A DNA stretch of 35,516 nucleotides from Candidatus Peribacteria bacterium (lineage in GTDB: Bacteria; Patescibacteriota; Gracilibacteria; UBA1369; UBA12463): assembly GCA_943349045.1 (NCBI GenBank), contig CALQZC010000007.1, forward strand, positions 1-35,516. The letters are read 5' to 3'. Of the stretch, positions 14,011 through 23,600 are shown in pieces. The notes under the pieces were generated by a model that did not search any database, was not told the DNA's origin, and saw only the letters and a program-made list of their open reading frames with translations. Both the position numbers and the translations under genes were made by a program. Every line of letters starts with the position of its first letter. The first letter of the stretch is position 1.

Positions 14011-15780
14011 TTACACCTCTTCCTTCGCAATCTCAATATGCATCTCATCGATCTGCTCTTTTGGCAGTTCGGAAGGAGCGCCCATCATGAGATCTTTCGC
14101 CTTGGAATCCTTTGGGAAGGCCATGACTTCGCGGATATTTGGTTCGTCGCGGAAGATCATGACGAGACGGTCGATTCCCCAGGCGATACCGCCGTGCGGA
14201 GGAGCGCCGTACTCGAAAGCGTGGAGCATGTGGCCAAATCGGAGTTCACAGTCTTCTGGAGAGATGCCGAGCACCTGGAAAATTTTTGCCTGTTCGACCG
14301 CGTCGTGAATTCGGATACTTCCACCGCCGATTTCAGAGCCATTGAGAGCGAGATCATACGCCTTCGCACGAACTGCACGTGGATTGGAATCGAGCATCGC
14401 CACATCCTCAGCCATCGGAGCCGTGAATGGATGGTGCGCAGAAACAAGTCGCTTATCTTCCTTGCTGAACTCAAAAAGAGGGAACTCATAGATCCAGCAG
14501 AACGCGAGCTCATCAGATTTTCGCAAACCAAGCGTATCGCCACACGCGAGACGAACCTGACCAAGAGCCGTAGCCGCAATATCAAACTCATCAGCGCCGA
14601 AAAAGACAATGTCTCCCGTCTGTGCGCCTGTCGCCTCTACCAATTTCTTCATCTCATCTTCTGTGAAAAACTTCGCAATAGGGGACTTTACTCCAGCCTC
14701 TTCCATGACGATATAGGCGAGACCCTTCGCGCCATAGACTTTTACCAATTCAGTTAAATCATCAATCTGTTTTCGGGTAAATCCAGCCGCACCAGGCACG
14801 CGCAACGCAAACACCACACCCTCGTGCGCGACCGCATCAGCAAATACCTTGAATCCGCAACCCGCAACAAGCGAGCTCACATCACAGATCTTCATATCAA
14901 ATCGCAAATCCGGTTTGTCAGAGCCATACTGAGACATCGCATCCTTCCAGGTCAGTCGCGGAAAAGGCTTCTTCAAAAGTTTTTTATGTGGAACATACTT
15001 TTCTACAAGTTCAATCATCAAGCCCTCATTCAAACTCATCACATCCTCCGCGTCGACAAACGACATCTCAACATCGAGCTGCGTGAACTCAGGCTGTCGA
15101 TCGCCACGCTGATCTTCATCTCGGAAACATCGCGCGATCTGGAAGTACCGGTCCATACCAGCAACCATCAAGAGCTGCTTCATCTGTTGCGGAGACTGTG
15201 GCAAGACAAAAAATCGACCCGGGTAGAGTCGTGAAGGCACAATATATTCACGTGAACCCTCTGGCGTTCCTTTGATCAAAATCGGCGTCTCAATTTCTAC
15301 AAAGTCGTGCTTATCCATATAATCACGGATCGACTTTACAATCTTGTGACGGATCACGATGTTATTCTTCATACGCTCGCGCCTCAAATCCAAGTATCGG
15401 TACTTCAAACGGAGCTCCTCGTTCGGATCCTGCGGAACATCAATTTCAAAAGGGGTCGTCTTCGCTGCGTTCAAAATCTTCATCTCGCTCACCACGAGCT
15501 CAATCTCACCCGTCGTCATATTTTTATTCTCAGAACCCTCAGGCCTTCGGCGCACGCTCCCCGTTACCTGCAGCACAAACTCACTTCGAACATCTTCGGC
15601 CATACCGTGGACCGCCTCCTGTGAAGGATCGATCACCACCTGCGTGAGTCCGTATCGATCTCGGAGATCGATAAAAATGAGACCTCCGTGGTCTCGTCGA
15701 CGGTGAACCCAACCCGCGAGAGTGACAGGCTGACCAACATGGGATGCGTTCAGTTCAGAGCAGGTATGGGTTCGGTACAT
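14011..15780 (-). CDS. aspS: Aspartyl-tRNA synthetase
   Basis: MYRTHTCSELNASHVGQPVTLAGWVHRRRDHGGLIFIDLRDRYGLTQVV...FVLPQSPQQMKQLLMVAGMDRYFQIARCFRDEDQRGDRQPEFTQLDVEMSFV...GGIAWGIDRLVMI. Confidence 0.97.
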   Translation of the reverse strand: MYRTHTCSELNASHVGQPVTLAGWVHRRRDHGGLIFIDLRDRYGLTQVVIDPSQEAVHGMAEDVRSEFVLQVTGSVRRRPEGSENKNMTTGEIELVVSEMKILNAAKTTPFEIDVPQDPNEELRLKYRYLDLRRERMKNNIVIRHKIVKSIRDYMDKHDFVEIETPILIKGTPEGSREYIVPSRLYPGRFFVLPQSPQQMKQLLMVAGMDRYFQIARCFRDEDQRGDRQPEFTQLDVEMSFVDAEDVMSLNEGLMIELVEKYVPHKKLLKKPFPRLTWKDAMSQYGSDKPDLRFDMKICDVSSLVAGCGFKVFADAVAHEGVVFALRVPGAAGFTRKQIDDLTELVKVYGAKGLAYIVMEEAGVKSPIAKFFTEDEMKKLVEATGAQTGDIVFFGADEFDIAATALGQVRLACGDTLGLRKSDELAFCWIYEFPLFEFSKEDKRLVSAHHPFTAPMAEDVAMLDSNPRAVRAKAYDLALNGSEIGGGSIRIHDAVEQAKIFQVLGISPEDCELRFGHMLHAFEYGAPPHGGIAWGIDRLVMIFRDEPNIREVMAFPKDSKAKDLMMGAPSELPKEQIDEMHIEIAKEEV

Positions 15781-15807
15781 AGTGCATGGGTTAATTCGCC
15801 CCGCATA

Positions 15808-18800
15808 CTAACCTATTTTTTCACGCTCGAAAAGAGCAGAAAGCTGCTCGAGAATAGGCCCATCGAACCGGACCCCAAAAGGAAGCTTAATTCGCTTCAC
15901 CTCAGAGCCTTGTTTCAAATGGAGCTCAACCGGATGATCGCCCGTATGGGAAAGAAGGATAACCTTCAGCCCATTCATAACCTCAGGCTTCGTATCATGT
16001 GGGAGAGAAATAATCAGCGTATCTTCTCGAATGCTCGCACCAGACGCTGCTGGAGCTTCTTTAGAAACCGGTGAAACGACAACACCTCCATCTTGACCTT
16101 CATCAACACCCTCATCACTGATCACCGCCTCTTTTTTCACCTCATCTGGTGCGGCAGCAATCAGCTGACGTCGAACGCGCTCGCTCGGATCATAGAGATT
16201 CGACTCCTTCGCCCGCTCAATCATACTATCGAGAGACATACTCGCCACACTATCAACCGTCAGATTGTACTCACTTCGTCGCAGATCGAGACGACCAGTG
16301 ATCGTCACAATGTGATCTTCCTTTAATTTTTCGGCAAACATGGCATATGACTTCGGAAACACGACGGCACTGATGCGACCCGTCGGATCTTCCAGATAAA
16401 ACTGCATCATATACGCTCCCGACTTCGTAAAAATCTTCTTCGGATTCGCGACGAGCCCAGCAAACTGCAAACTCTTCCCAAGATATTTTTTCGTAATTTT
16501 TTCGGTGAGGAGTACTTTTTTATTCAAGTACCGTCGTAGGCCCTGAAGGGGATGACTCGAGACATAAAGACCGAGGTACTCCTTTTCCCAGCGGAGACAA
16601 TCGAGCCGCGACGCAGGAGCGGCTTTCGCAAGAGCAAATGCCGGAGCAGCCGCATCACCAAAATCGTCAAAAAGTCCTGCCTGACCTTGCGCAACACCTC
16701 CCTGATGCGACTTAGCATGGCCAACAATCCGCTCAAAATTTTCAACCATAACCATACGTTCGCCAAACTCCTCGAGACCACCACAGTAGGCGAGGGCCGT
16801 AAAAAGTTTTTTATTGATAAGATTTGGCGGTACACGCTCTGCAAAGTTCTGGACCGAACTAAACGCTCCAAACTTTTTTCGAATCTCGATAATTTCTCCA
16901 ATGGGCGCAGTTCCCACACCCTTCACCGCCGATAATCCAAAACGAATTTTACCTGGCTCAACGAGGGTAAAATCGACATCCGACTCATTAATAGAAGGAG
17001 GAAGAACCTGAATGCCCATCGACTCACACTCTTCAATTTCAATAGCCACTCGATCCATGTCACCCTGATCGCACATGAGGAGGGCCGTCATGAACTCGTC
17101 CGGAAAATTTCCCTTCAAGTACGCCGTCTGGTACGCAATCATCGCGTAACATGCCGCATGCGCTTTATTGAAACCATAGCCCGCAAACGGCTCAATCACG
17201 TCCTTAAACACCTCTTCAGCGAGTTTCGCCGTGTGGCCTTTCTCCACCGCCCCCCGTACGAATTTTTCCTTCTGCTCCTCAAGCATCGAAAGAATTTTTT
17301 TACCCACCGCCTTTCGCAGAATATCGGCCTCACCAAGTGAGTATCCAGAAAACTGCTGAGCGATCTGAAGAATCTGCTCTTGATACACCGCCACACCGTA
17401 CGTTTCGTTGAGAATCGTCTCGAAACTCTTATCGAGATATTTGACACTATCAGGCTGATGCTTCCCGCGAATATAACTTGGAATCCAATCCATCGGACCC
17501 GGACGATATAGGGCCACCATCGCAATGATGTCTTCGAAGCGTGTAGGAATAAGTTCCTTCAAATAACGACGCATACCGCCAGATTCAAGTTGAAACACGC
17601 CCGTCGTTTCACCCTTCTGTAAGAGCTCAAACGACTTTGAGTCGTCCATTGGAATTCGCTCCAGATCGATATCGATGCCGCGTGATTTTTTAATAATCAA
17701 CAGCGTCTTCTCCATGATGGTTAAATTTTTCAAACCCAGGAAGTCCATTTTCAAAAGCCCAATCTCCTCAATGGGTTTCATCGAGTACTGCGTGACGACA
17801 TCTTTCTGTTCGCCGGCGCCAAACTGGAGCGGCGTATACTCAACGAGAGGGCGCGAAGAAATCACCACCGCACAGGCGTGAGTACCTGCATGACGAACCG
17901 TACCCTCGAGCTCGATCGCATCGGTCAGAAGTGCCCTCGCCCGCTCATCTTTCGCGTAAAGATCTTTCAATTCAGGATCCTTTTCGATGGACTCTGTGAG
18001 CGGTACATGACGACCCTGAATCGGTGGCGGAATTTTTTTTGCAATCGCATCGACCTCACCATATGGATAGCCGAGAGCTCGTCCAACATCGCGCACCGCG
18101 GCTCGAGAAGCCATGGTTCCGAAGGTGATAATTTGTGCGACATTCGCACGACCATATTTATTGATGACATAATTAAGGACCTCACCACGACGATCATCCG
18201 CAAAATCCACGTCGATATCAGGCATTGAGATACGCTCAGGATTCAAGAATCGTTCAAAGATCAAACCGTACTTCAGTGGATTGAGCTGAGTAATATTGAG
18301 CGAGTACGACAGCAGCGAACCCGCCGCAGAGCCACGACCAGGACCTACCACGATGCCCATATCTTTCGCCGCCTTGATAAAATCCCACACAATGAGAAAG
18401 TAGGTATCAAATCCCATCTGATGCACGATACCAAGTTCATACTCGAGCTGTTTCACGGCCTCCTCAGTTGGATGTCCATCGAAACGTGCACTCAAGCCAT
18501 CGAAACAGAGTTGTCGTAAATACGAATCAGCAGGTTCGTTGTTCGGAGTGTCGTAGTCAGGCAGCAAGTTCTGATGAAAGGGGATCTCGATATCGCACAT
18601 CGCTGCAATCTTCACGGTATTGGAGATCGCCTCGGGCACATGCGCGAAGGCCTCCTTCATCTGATCGGGAGTTCGGAGAGAAAAGTCTCCAGAAAATTTC
18701 ATTCGGTTCTCATCATAAATATTCGTACCGGTCTGAATCGACAGCAAAATATCATGCGAGTGATGCTCCTCTGATGTCACATAGTGCGAATCACCGGTAG

Positions 18801-19407
18801 CCACAAGTGGCACTCCCAACTCAGCCGAGAGCGCGATAAGCGCCTTATTCACCACGGCCTGCTGCTCAAGTAACGGATTATCCTGAATTTCCAAATAATA
18901 GTGATCGGGACCCATCATATCTCGGTACTTCACGATCAGCTCTCGTGCGAGTGCCATATTTTCACTGAGAATGGCGCGGCTGATCTCACCATTGAGACAG
19001 CCACTCAGCACAATAAGATCCTCCTTATAGACACCAAGGAGCGCGTGGTCGATTCGAGGTTTGTAGTAAAAGCCATCAAGATTTGCCTTCGTCACCAGCT
19101 GCATCAGGTTTTGATACCCTTTATAGCTCTTTGCGAGGACGGTTAGATGGAATGGCTTATTATCAATGCCAGACGTCTTGTCGAAGCGAGTTCGCTGGGC
19201 TACGTACATCTCACAGCCAATAATTGGCTTAATTCCAGCTTTTTTAGCGGCTTTATAGAAATCAATAGCACCATAAAGAACCCCATGGTCAGTGAGCGCC
19301 AAAGCTGGACAGCCCATCTCCTTCACCCTATCCACCATAGCGTCAGGGGATCGCAAGCCATCCAAAAGGCTATAATAGGAGTGGGAATGGAGGTGGACGA
19401 AGGACAT
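15808..19407 (-). CDS. dnaE: DNA polymerase III subunit alpha
   Basis: PHP start FVHLHSHSYYSLLDGLRSP; VGPGRGSAAGSLLSYSLNITQLNPLKYGLIFERFLNPERISMPDIDVDF; C-terminal OB fold. Confidence 0.97.
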   Translation of the reverse strand: MSFVHLHSHSYYSLLDGLRSPDAMVDRVKEMGCPALALTDHGVLYGAIDFYKAAKKAGIKPIIGCEMYVAQRTRFDKTSGIDNKPFHLTVLAKSYKGYQNLMQLVTKANLDGFYYKPRIDHALLGVYKEDLIVLSGCLNGEISRAILSENMALARELIVKYRDMMGPDHYYLEIQDNPLLEQQAVVNKALIALSAELGVPLVATGDSHYVTSEEHHSHDILLSIQTGTNIYDENRMKFSGDFSLRTPDQMKEAFAHVPEAISNTVKIAAMCDIEIPFHQNLLPDYDTPNNEPADSYLRQLCFDGLSARFDGHPTEEAVKQLEYELGIVHQMGFDTYFLIVWDFIKAAKDMGIVVGPGRGSAAGSLLSYSLNITQLNPLKYGLIFERFLNPERISMPDIDVDFADDRRGEVLNYVINKYGRANVAQIITFGTMASRAAVRDVGRALGYPYGEVDAIAKKIPPPIQGRHVPLTESIEKDPELKDLYAKDERARALLTDAIELEGTVRHAGTHACAVVISSRPLVEYTPLQFGAGEQKDVVTQYSMKPIEEIGLLKMDFLGLKNLTIMEKTLLIIKKSRGIDIDLERIPMDDSKSFELLQKGETTGVFQLESGGMRRYLKELIPTRFEDIIAMVALYRPGPMDWIPSYIRGKHQPDSVKYLDKSFETILNETYGVAVYQEQILQIAQQFSGYSLGEADILRKAVGKKILSMLEEQKEKFVRGAVEKGHTAKLAEEVFKDVIEPFAGYGFNKAHAACYAMIAYQTAYLKGNFPDEFMTALLMCDQGDMDRVAIEIEECESMGIQVLPPSINESDVDFTLVEPGKIRFGLSAVKGVGTAPIGEIIEIRKKFGAFSSVQNFAERVPPNLINKKLFTALAYCGGLEEFGERMVMVENFERIVGHAKSHQGGVAQGQAGLFDDFGDAAAPAFALAKAAPASRLDCLRWEKEYLGLYVSSHPLQGLRRYLNKKVLLTEKITKKYLGKSLQFAGLVANPKKIFTKSGAYMMQFYLEDPTGRISAVVFPKSYAMFAEKLKEDHIVTITGRLDLRRSEYNLTVDSVASMSLDSMIERAKESNLYDPSERVRRQLIAAAPDEVKKEAVISDEGVDEGQDGGVVVSPVSKEAPAASGASIREDTLIISLPHDTKPEVMNGLKVILLSHTGDHPVELHLKQGSEVKRIKLPFGVRFDGPILEQLSALFEREKIG

Positions 19408-19417
19408 ATAAAGCTAA

Positions 19418-19459
19418 AAATACGGGAGCGGGGTCAAGAGACGCCCTTCGGGCGTCTCT
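19418..19459 (-). repeat. REP-like element: perfect hairpin + TGACCCCGCTCCCGTATTT tail
   Basis: Minus strand, directly after tRNA-Leu CCA: AGAGACGCCC-GAA-GGGCGTCTCT then TGACCCCGCTCCCGTATTT; tail nearly identical to that after tRNA-Arg. Confidence 0.55.
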
Positions 19460-19460
19460 A

Positions 19461-19544
19461 TGGTGCCTGGGAGAGGACTTGAACCTCCACGCCTTTCGGC
19501 ATTAGCTCCTAAGGCTAACGTGTCTGCCATTTCACCACCCAGGC
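19461..19544 (-). tRNA. tRNA-Leu (anticodon TAG), CCA encoded
   Basis: GCCTGGGTGGTGAAATGGCAGACACGTTAGCCTTAGGAGCTAATGCCGAAAGGCGTGGAGGTTCAAGTCCTCTCCCAGGCACCA: anticodon loop CTTAGGA, long variable arm. Confidence 0.95.
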
Positions 19545-19610
19545 GAGCCGATACATTTGTACCATGACCAGCGCTATTATTAAAGCCAAATTCACATTCC
19601 CCACGAAAAC

Positions 19611-19639
19611 TTGACAAAAAATAACTTAATGCCTACAAT
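19611..19639 (+). promoter_or_regulatory. Sigma70-type promoter upstream of sigma4/HARE gene
   Basis: TTGACA (19611-19616), 17-nt spacer, TACAAT (19634-19639). Confidence 0.65.
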
Positions 19640-19733
19640 GTGATCTTACATACGAAACAGGGTTCTCCGAGTACTTGACACACGTAAAAAAAGTACCTAG
19701 TCTATACCCCGCTCAACATAACCTAAGAAATGT

Positions 19734-20816
19734 ATGGAAAACGTACTTGATCTTGAAACTTCCCAGAAGCTTCCACCACAAAAAATTCAGTTAGGACAGC
19801 TCATGGACGAGATGCTTCTCGTTCTTTCGCCAAAAGAAAAGGAAGTCATGATCAAGCGATTCAGCCTCGACAGCAAGCCACGTCTCACTCTCGAAAAAAT
19901 CGGACAGAAGTTCGCCGTCACACGAGAACGAGTTCGACAGATTGAAAAAATCGCCCTCACTAAACTTCGACGAACGGTTCAGAACAGCAAACTCCAGACC
20001 ATTAACGAGCTCGCATCAGTATTCATTCGAAACAATGGAGGTCTCTCGCTCGAGTCAAAAATTCTCGCAGAAATTCTCAACGCGATCGGATCAGACAGCA
20101 CGATCGACGGAAGCATCATCCGACTTTCCCTCAATATCAACCCATCACTCGTAAAGTGTGAAAAGAACAACCAGCTCCACGCATTCTGGAGAGTAAAAGA
20201 GATGTCGACCAAAGATGTTCAGCGAATGATTGAGGTCGGTATTCAGAAGCTTCAGGAGGCAGGCGACGTCGTTGGATTTGAGCAGATCGCCGAACAGATC
20301 AAGAACACGCTCGTCGAAGAAGGAAAAACGTGCGAACCTTCAACAATTCTCTCAGCCCTTGAGGTAGACAAGCGCCTCCGAAAGACAAAAGAAGGCTTTG
20401 GTCTCAATACCTGGAGACACATCAACCCACGAAGTATCCGCGACAAGGCCTACATCGTCTTGAAGAAAATCAACCAGCCTCTCCACTTCGTCGAGATCGC
20501 CAACAAAATCATCGAGAGCGGATTCGACAAGAAAATCGTCACCGTCCAGGCCGTTCACAACGAACTCATCCGTTACGAACAGTTCGTCCTCGTCGGCCGT
20601 GGCCTCTACGCGCTCAAAGAGTGGGGCTACAAAAAAGGCACCGTCTCCGAAATCATCGAGAGCCTTCTCAAAAAGAAGTCCCCAATGACCAAACAAGAAA
20701 TCATCAACGGCGTCCTCAAACAGCGCCAAGTCAAGAAAGGTACTATTTCTTTGAACCTTCAGAAAAACGACCAGTTCCTGCGAGTGGGAAGGGCCGTGTA
20801 TGCGCTGAAGAAGTAA
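19734..20816 (+). CDS. Sigma-70 region 4-like HTH + HARE-HTH protein
   Basis: LSPKEKEVMIKRFSLDSKPRLTLEKIGQKFAVTRERVRQIEKIALTKLRR (sigma region 4) and LHFVEIANKIIESGFDKKIVTVQAVHNELIRYEQFVLVGRGLYALKEWGY (HARE-HTH). No sigma region 2 seen. Confidence 0.88.
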   Translation: MENVLDLETSQKLPPQKIQLGQLMDEMLLVLSPKEKEVMIKRFSLDSKPRLTLEKIGQKFAVTRERVRQIEKIALTKLRRTVQNSKLQTINELASVFIRNNGGLSLESKILAEILNAIGSDSTIDGSIIRLSLNINPSLVKCEKNNQLHAFWRVKEMSTKDVQRMIEVGIQKLQEAGDVVGFEQIAEQIKNTLVEEGKTCEPSTILSALEVDKRLRKTKEGFGLNTWRHINPRSIRDKAYIVLKKINQPLHFVEIANKIIESGFDKKIVTVQAVHNELIRYEQFVLVGRGLYALKEWGYKKGTVSEIIESLLKKKSPMTKQEIINGVLKQRQVKKGTISLNLQKNDQFLRVGRAVYALKK

Positions 20817-20825
20817 TTAAAAAAC

Positions 20826-21146
20826 ATGGAAGCTCAAGTAATAAGTCGTAGCGCCGATAGAGAGGGTTCGGGAAAAGAATATATTCCTCTTCCGGATATA
20901 TATATCGGACGGGACACGGTACGTGTAATAAAAACACGAGAATTGGGAGTCGGGCTAATAGAAGAAGATCAACAGATTCCGGACGATGCTGAGTTAGTTG
21001 GGACATTTAAAGTAAATACCAGAGGGAAAAAAGCTATTATGAATGAAATGAGTCCGCTTCACGTTCGCGGTGAAATCAAAAGAGAAATATGCACATATAG
21101 ACATCTCGTGCACGCACTCTATGCGAAGAGCATGATGGAAGGATAA
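20826..21146 (+). CDS. Hypothetical protein (106 aa)
   Basis: Complete ORF MEAQVISRSADREGSGKEYIPLPDIYIGRDTVRVIKTRELG...HALYAKSMMEG immediately downstream of the sigma4-HARE gene. Confidence 0.5.
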   Translation: MEAQVISRSADREGSGKEYIPLPDIYIGRDTVRVIKTRELGVGLIEEDQQIPDDAELVGTFKVNTRGKKAIMNEMSPLHVRGEIKREICTYRHLVHALYAKSMMEG

Positions 21147-21304
21147 AAATAGAAACGTGCACGCGCAACTTGCCACTCCTCAAAAAGAATGGTCTTTTAT
21201 CTTTGCCCGGGCAAAGAATTGAATTATACCACAAAACCATTCTTGCCTAACCGCGACAAAAAAGCCACTATAGTCATAGATAAAAACCTGAACCAACACA
21301 CCAC

Positions 21305-21622
21305 ATGCCCACCGACTGCCTCTTCTGTAAAATAATCTCTCAGGAAATTCCATCACCACTGATCCACCAGGACGAGAAGTGTGTGGCGTTCGCCGATATC
21401 CATCCGAAGGACTCAACGCATCTCCTCATCGTTCCACGTGAACATATCGCAACCGTCGCCGATGCAACCGAACAGCAAGAACCGCTCCTCGGTCATCTCC
21501 TCGTCACCGCAAAAAAACTCGCGCAGCAAAAAAATCTCAAAGGCTACAAACTCCAATTCAACGTCGGCAAAGAAGGAGGACAGGAGGTCTTTCACATTCA
21601 CCTGCACTTGATCGGGCATTAA
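21305..21622 (+). CDS. HIT-family (HinT-like) nucleotide hydrolase
   Basis: DCLFCKIISQEIPSPLIHQDEKCVAFADIHPKDSTHLLIVPREHI...FNVGKEGGQEVFHIHLHLIGH (HxHxH). Confidence 0.95.
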   Translation: MPTDCLFCKIISQEIPSPLIHQDEKCVAFADIHPKDSTHLLIVPREHIATVADATEQQEPLLGHLLVTAKKLAQQKNLKGYKLQFNVGKEGGQEVFHIHLHLIGH

Positions 21623-21641
21623 TTAAGCGCGAAACGCGCCA

Positions 21642-22625
21642 CTAATTCTGCACCTTGATCTCCATCGAGAAATCCAGGCTCACGGCAGAGTGGGTAATTT
21701 CACCAACGGAAATGATGTCGACACCACACCCGGCGTAGTGCTCAATATTTTCCAGACGGATACCACCGGATGCCTCATACAAGAGCATCTCACTCTCACA
21801 GCCCGCCTCGCGGATGGCCGCGATAGACTCACGAATGCCAGAGGCCTTCATATTGTCGAACATGATGACGCCGGGAACTTCGAGTCCACCAGGCGTGTGT
21901 AACTTTTTGAAAGTCCGAGCCGCCTCAAGCGCCCGCTCCTTCGTCTCAACCTCAATCTCGAGAAACCGCCCTGGATTATTCGCACACGTCCGAATCATGT
22001 AGCCGATATCATGATTCAGAATCACCGAGTGATTATCCTTAATCATCACCGCATCAGACAAATCCAAACGATGGGTACCACCACCACCAACCACGACGGC
22101 ACGTTTGTCGAGTAACCCCCAGACCGTTTTCCGGGTTGGAACCAGTAACGCGCCACACTCAAGTCGCCGCAGCAGATCGACATACCGCCCCGTCACCGTG
22201 GCGATACCGCTCATGCGCTGCAACAGATTCAACAGAATCCTTTCAACTTTCAAAACATCCTGCACTCGACCCTTCAGTCGTAAAATAATATCTCCAGGCG
22301 CAATTACATCTCCATCTTTTTTCAAAAAATCGGCCATCAATCGCCCAATGCGTGGCTTGAACGCCGGATCACTTCCAACCAGAAAATAGTTCGCCTCCTG
22401 GATACCAGCCAACACACCTTCCGAATTCGAAATGACAAATCCCTCAATCTCCACATCATCAGGAAAAAGGGCATCGGTCGTAATATCTCCACGCTCACCA
22501 ATATCTTTATCCAACTCCAAAAACGTATATCGGAAGATCCACTGCTTATACAGCGGATCGCTCGGATGTAAGCGCTGCGCGGAGTTATGAGTTTTTTGAG
22601 CGAGGAGGTGACGATCCTGATTCAT
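21642..22625 (-). CDS. nadC: Quinolinate phosphoribosyltransferase (nicotinate-nucleotide pyrophosphorylase)
   Basis: ERGDITTDALFP...VERILLNLLQRMSGIATVTGRYVDLL...PTRKTVWGLLDKRAVVVGGGGTHRLDLSDAVMIKDNH...LEASGGI-like LYEASGGIRLENIEHYAGCGVDIISVGEITHS. Confidence 0.93.
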   Translation of the reverse strand: MNQDRHLLAQKTHNSAQRLHPSDPLYKQWIFRYTFLELDKDIGERGDITTDALFPDDVEIEGFVISNSEGVLAGIQEANYFLVGSDPAFKPRIGRLMADFLKKDGDVIAPGDIILRLKGRVQDVLKVERILLNLLQRMSGIATVTGRYVDLLRRLECGALLVPTRKTVWGLLDKRAVVVGGGGTHRLDLSDAVMIKDNHSVILNHDIGYMIRTCANNPGRFLEIEVETKERALEAARTFKKLHTPGGLEVPGVIMFDNMKASGIRESIAAIREAGCESEMLLYEASGGIRLENIEHYAGCGVDIISVGEITHSAVSLDFSMEIKVQN

Positions 22626-22634
22626 GGCAGAAAA

Positions 22635-23588
22635 TTAGGAGACAAGGGACGGGATATTGCTGGCAACTCGAGTAAGTTCAAACATATACTGGAAACTTTT
22701 TCGTGCACGCACCGCTACCTCTTCAGGAATCTCGATGCGGAACCGCTCCTCAACGAGAGACTCATATATTGACTCGAGCGTCGTCTTTTTCATATCGTAA
22801 CACATATTGCAGACCGAGAGGAATTTCTTTTCCGGCATCGTTTTGATCATGCGCTGGGTCAGCCCACACTCAGTGATGACGATGAACTCCTGTCCGGGAC
22901 TCTGCTCCGCATACTTCATCATACCCGTCGTACTCGCCACCTCATCAGCAATCTGGAGAATGGCATCAGGGCACTCGGGATGCGCAATAACCTTCGCGTT
23001 CGGATGGTCAGCCTTTGCCCGCATGACCTGATCGACGGTAATTCGATGATGAATTGGACAGAATCCTTCCCAGGCGATGATCTCTTTTTCGGGAACTTGT
23101 TTCGCGACAAACTGCGCGAGATTTTTATCAGGAACAAAGAGAATTTTTTGAAAGGGAAGGGCACGCGTCACGGCAACGGCATTTGCCGAGGTACAGATCA
23201 CATCCGACTCAGCCTTCACCTCGGCAGAGGAGTTGATGTAACAAACGACTCCGGCACCAGGATGCAACACTCGAAACTCGCGCAGCTGCTCGGCCGTAAT
23301 CATATCTGCGAGCGCACAGCCCGCATCGTAGTTTGGGAGCAAAACTTTTTTATCTGGTAAAAGCAGCGCCGCACTTTCCGCCATGAAGTGCACGGCAGAA
23401 AACACAACGATATCAGCATCAGTCTTGGCAGCCTCCTCACAGAGCCCAAGTGAGTCACCCACATAGTCAGCCACATCATAAACCTCCGGTCTCAAATAAT
23501 TATGAACCAGAATAACGGCATTCTTATCCTTCTTTAAAGCGTGGATTTTCTCGATCAGTTCAATCTGGTGGAGGGTTTGGGTTGCCAC
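22635..23588 (-). CDS. nadA: Quinolinate synthase
   Basis: HNYLRPEVYDVADYVGDSLGLCEEAAKTDADIVVFSAVHFMAESAALLLPDKKVLLPNYDAGCALADMI...ICTSANAV...VITECGL...CNMCYDMKKTTLESI. Confidence 0.95.
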   Translation of the reverse strand: MATQTLHQIELIEKIHALKKDKNAVILVHNYLRPEVYDVADYVGDSLGLCEEAAKTDADIVVFSAVHFMAESAALLLPDKKVLLPNYDAGCALADMITAEQLREFRVLHPGAGVVCYINSSAEVKAESDVICTSANAVAVTRALPFQKILFVPDKNLAQFVAKQVPEKEIIAWEGFCPIHHRITVDQVMRAKADHPNAKVIAHPECPDAILQIADEVASTTGMMKYAEQSPGQEFIVITECGLTQRMIKTMPEKKFLSVCNMCYDMKKTTLESIYESLVEERFRIEIPEEVAVRARKSFQYMFELTRVASNIPSLVS

Positions 23589-23600
23589 ATCCAGATCATA

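Noticed and set aside
14038-14757. 239-aa plus-strand ORF
   Set aside because: Antisense to conserved aspS; no independent start signals or motifs.
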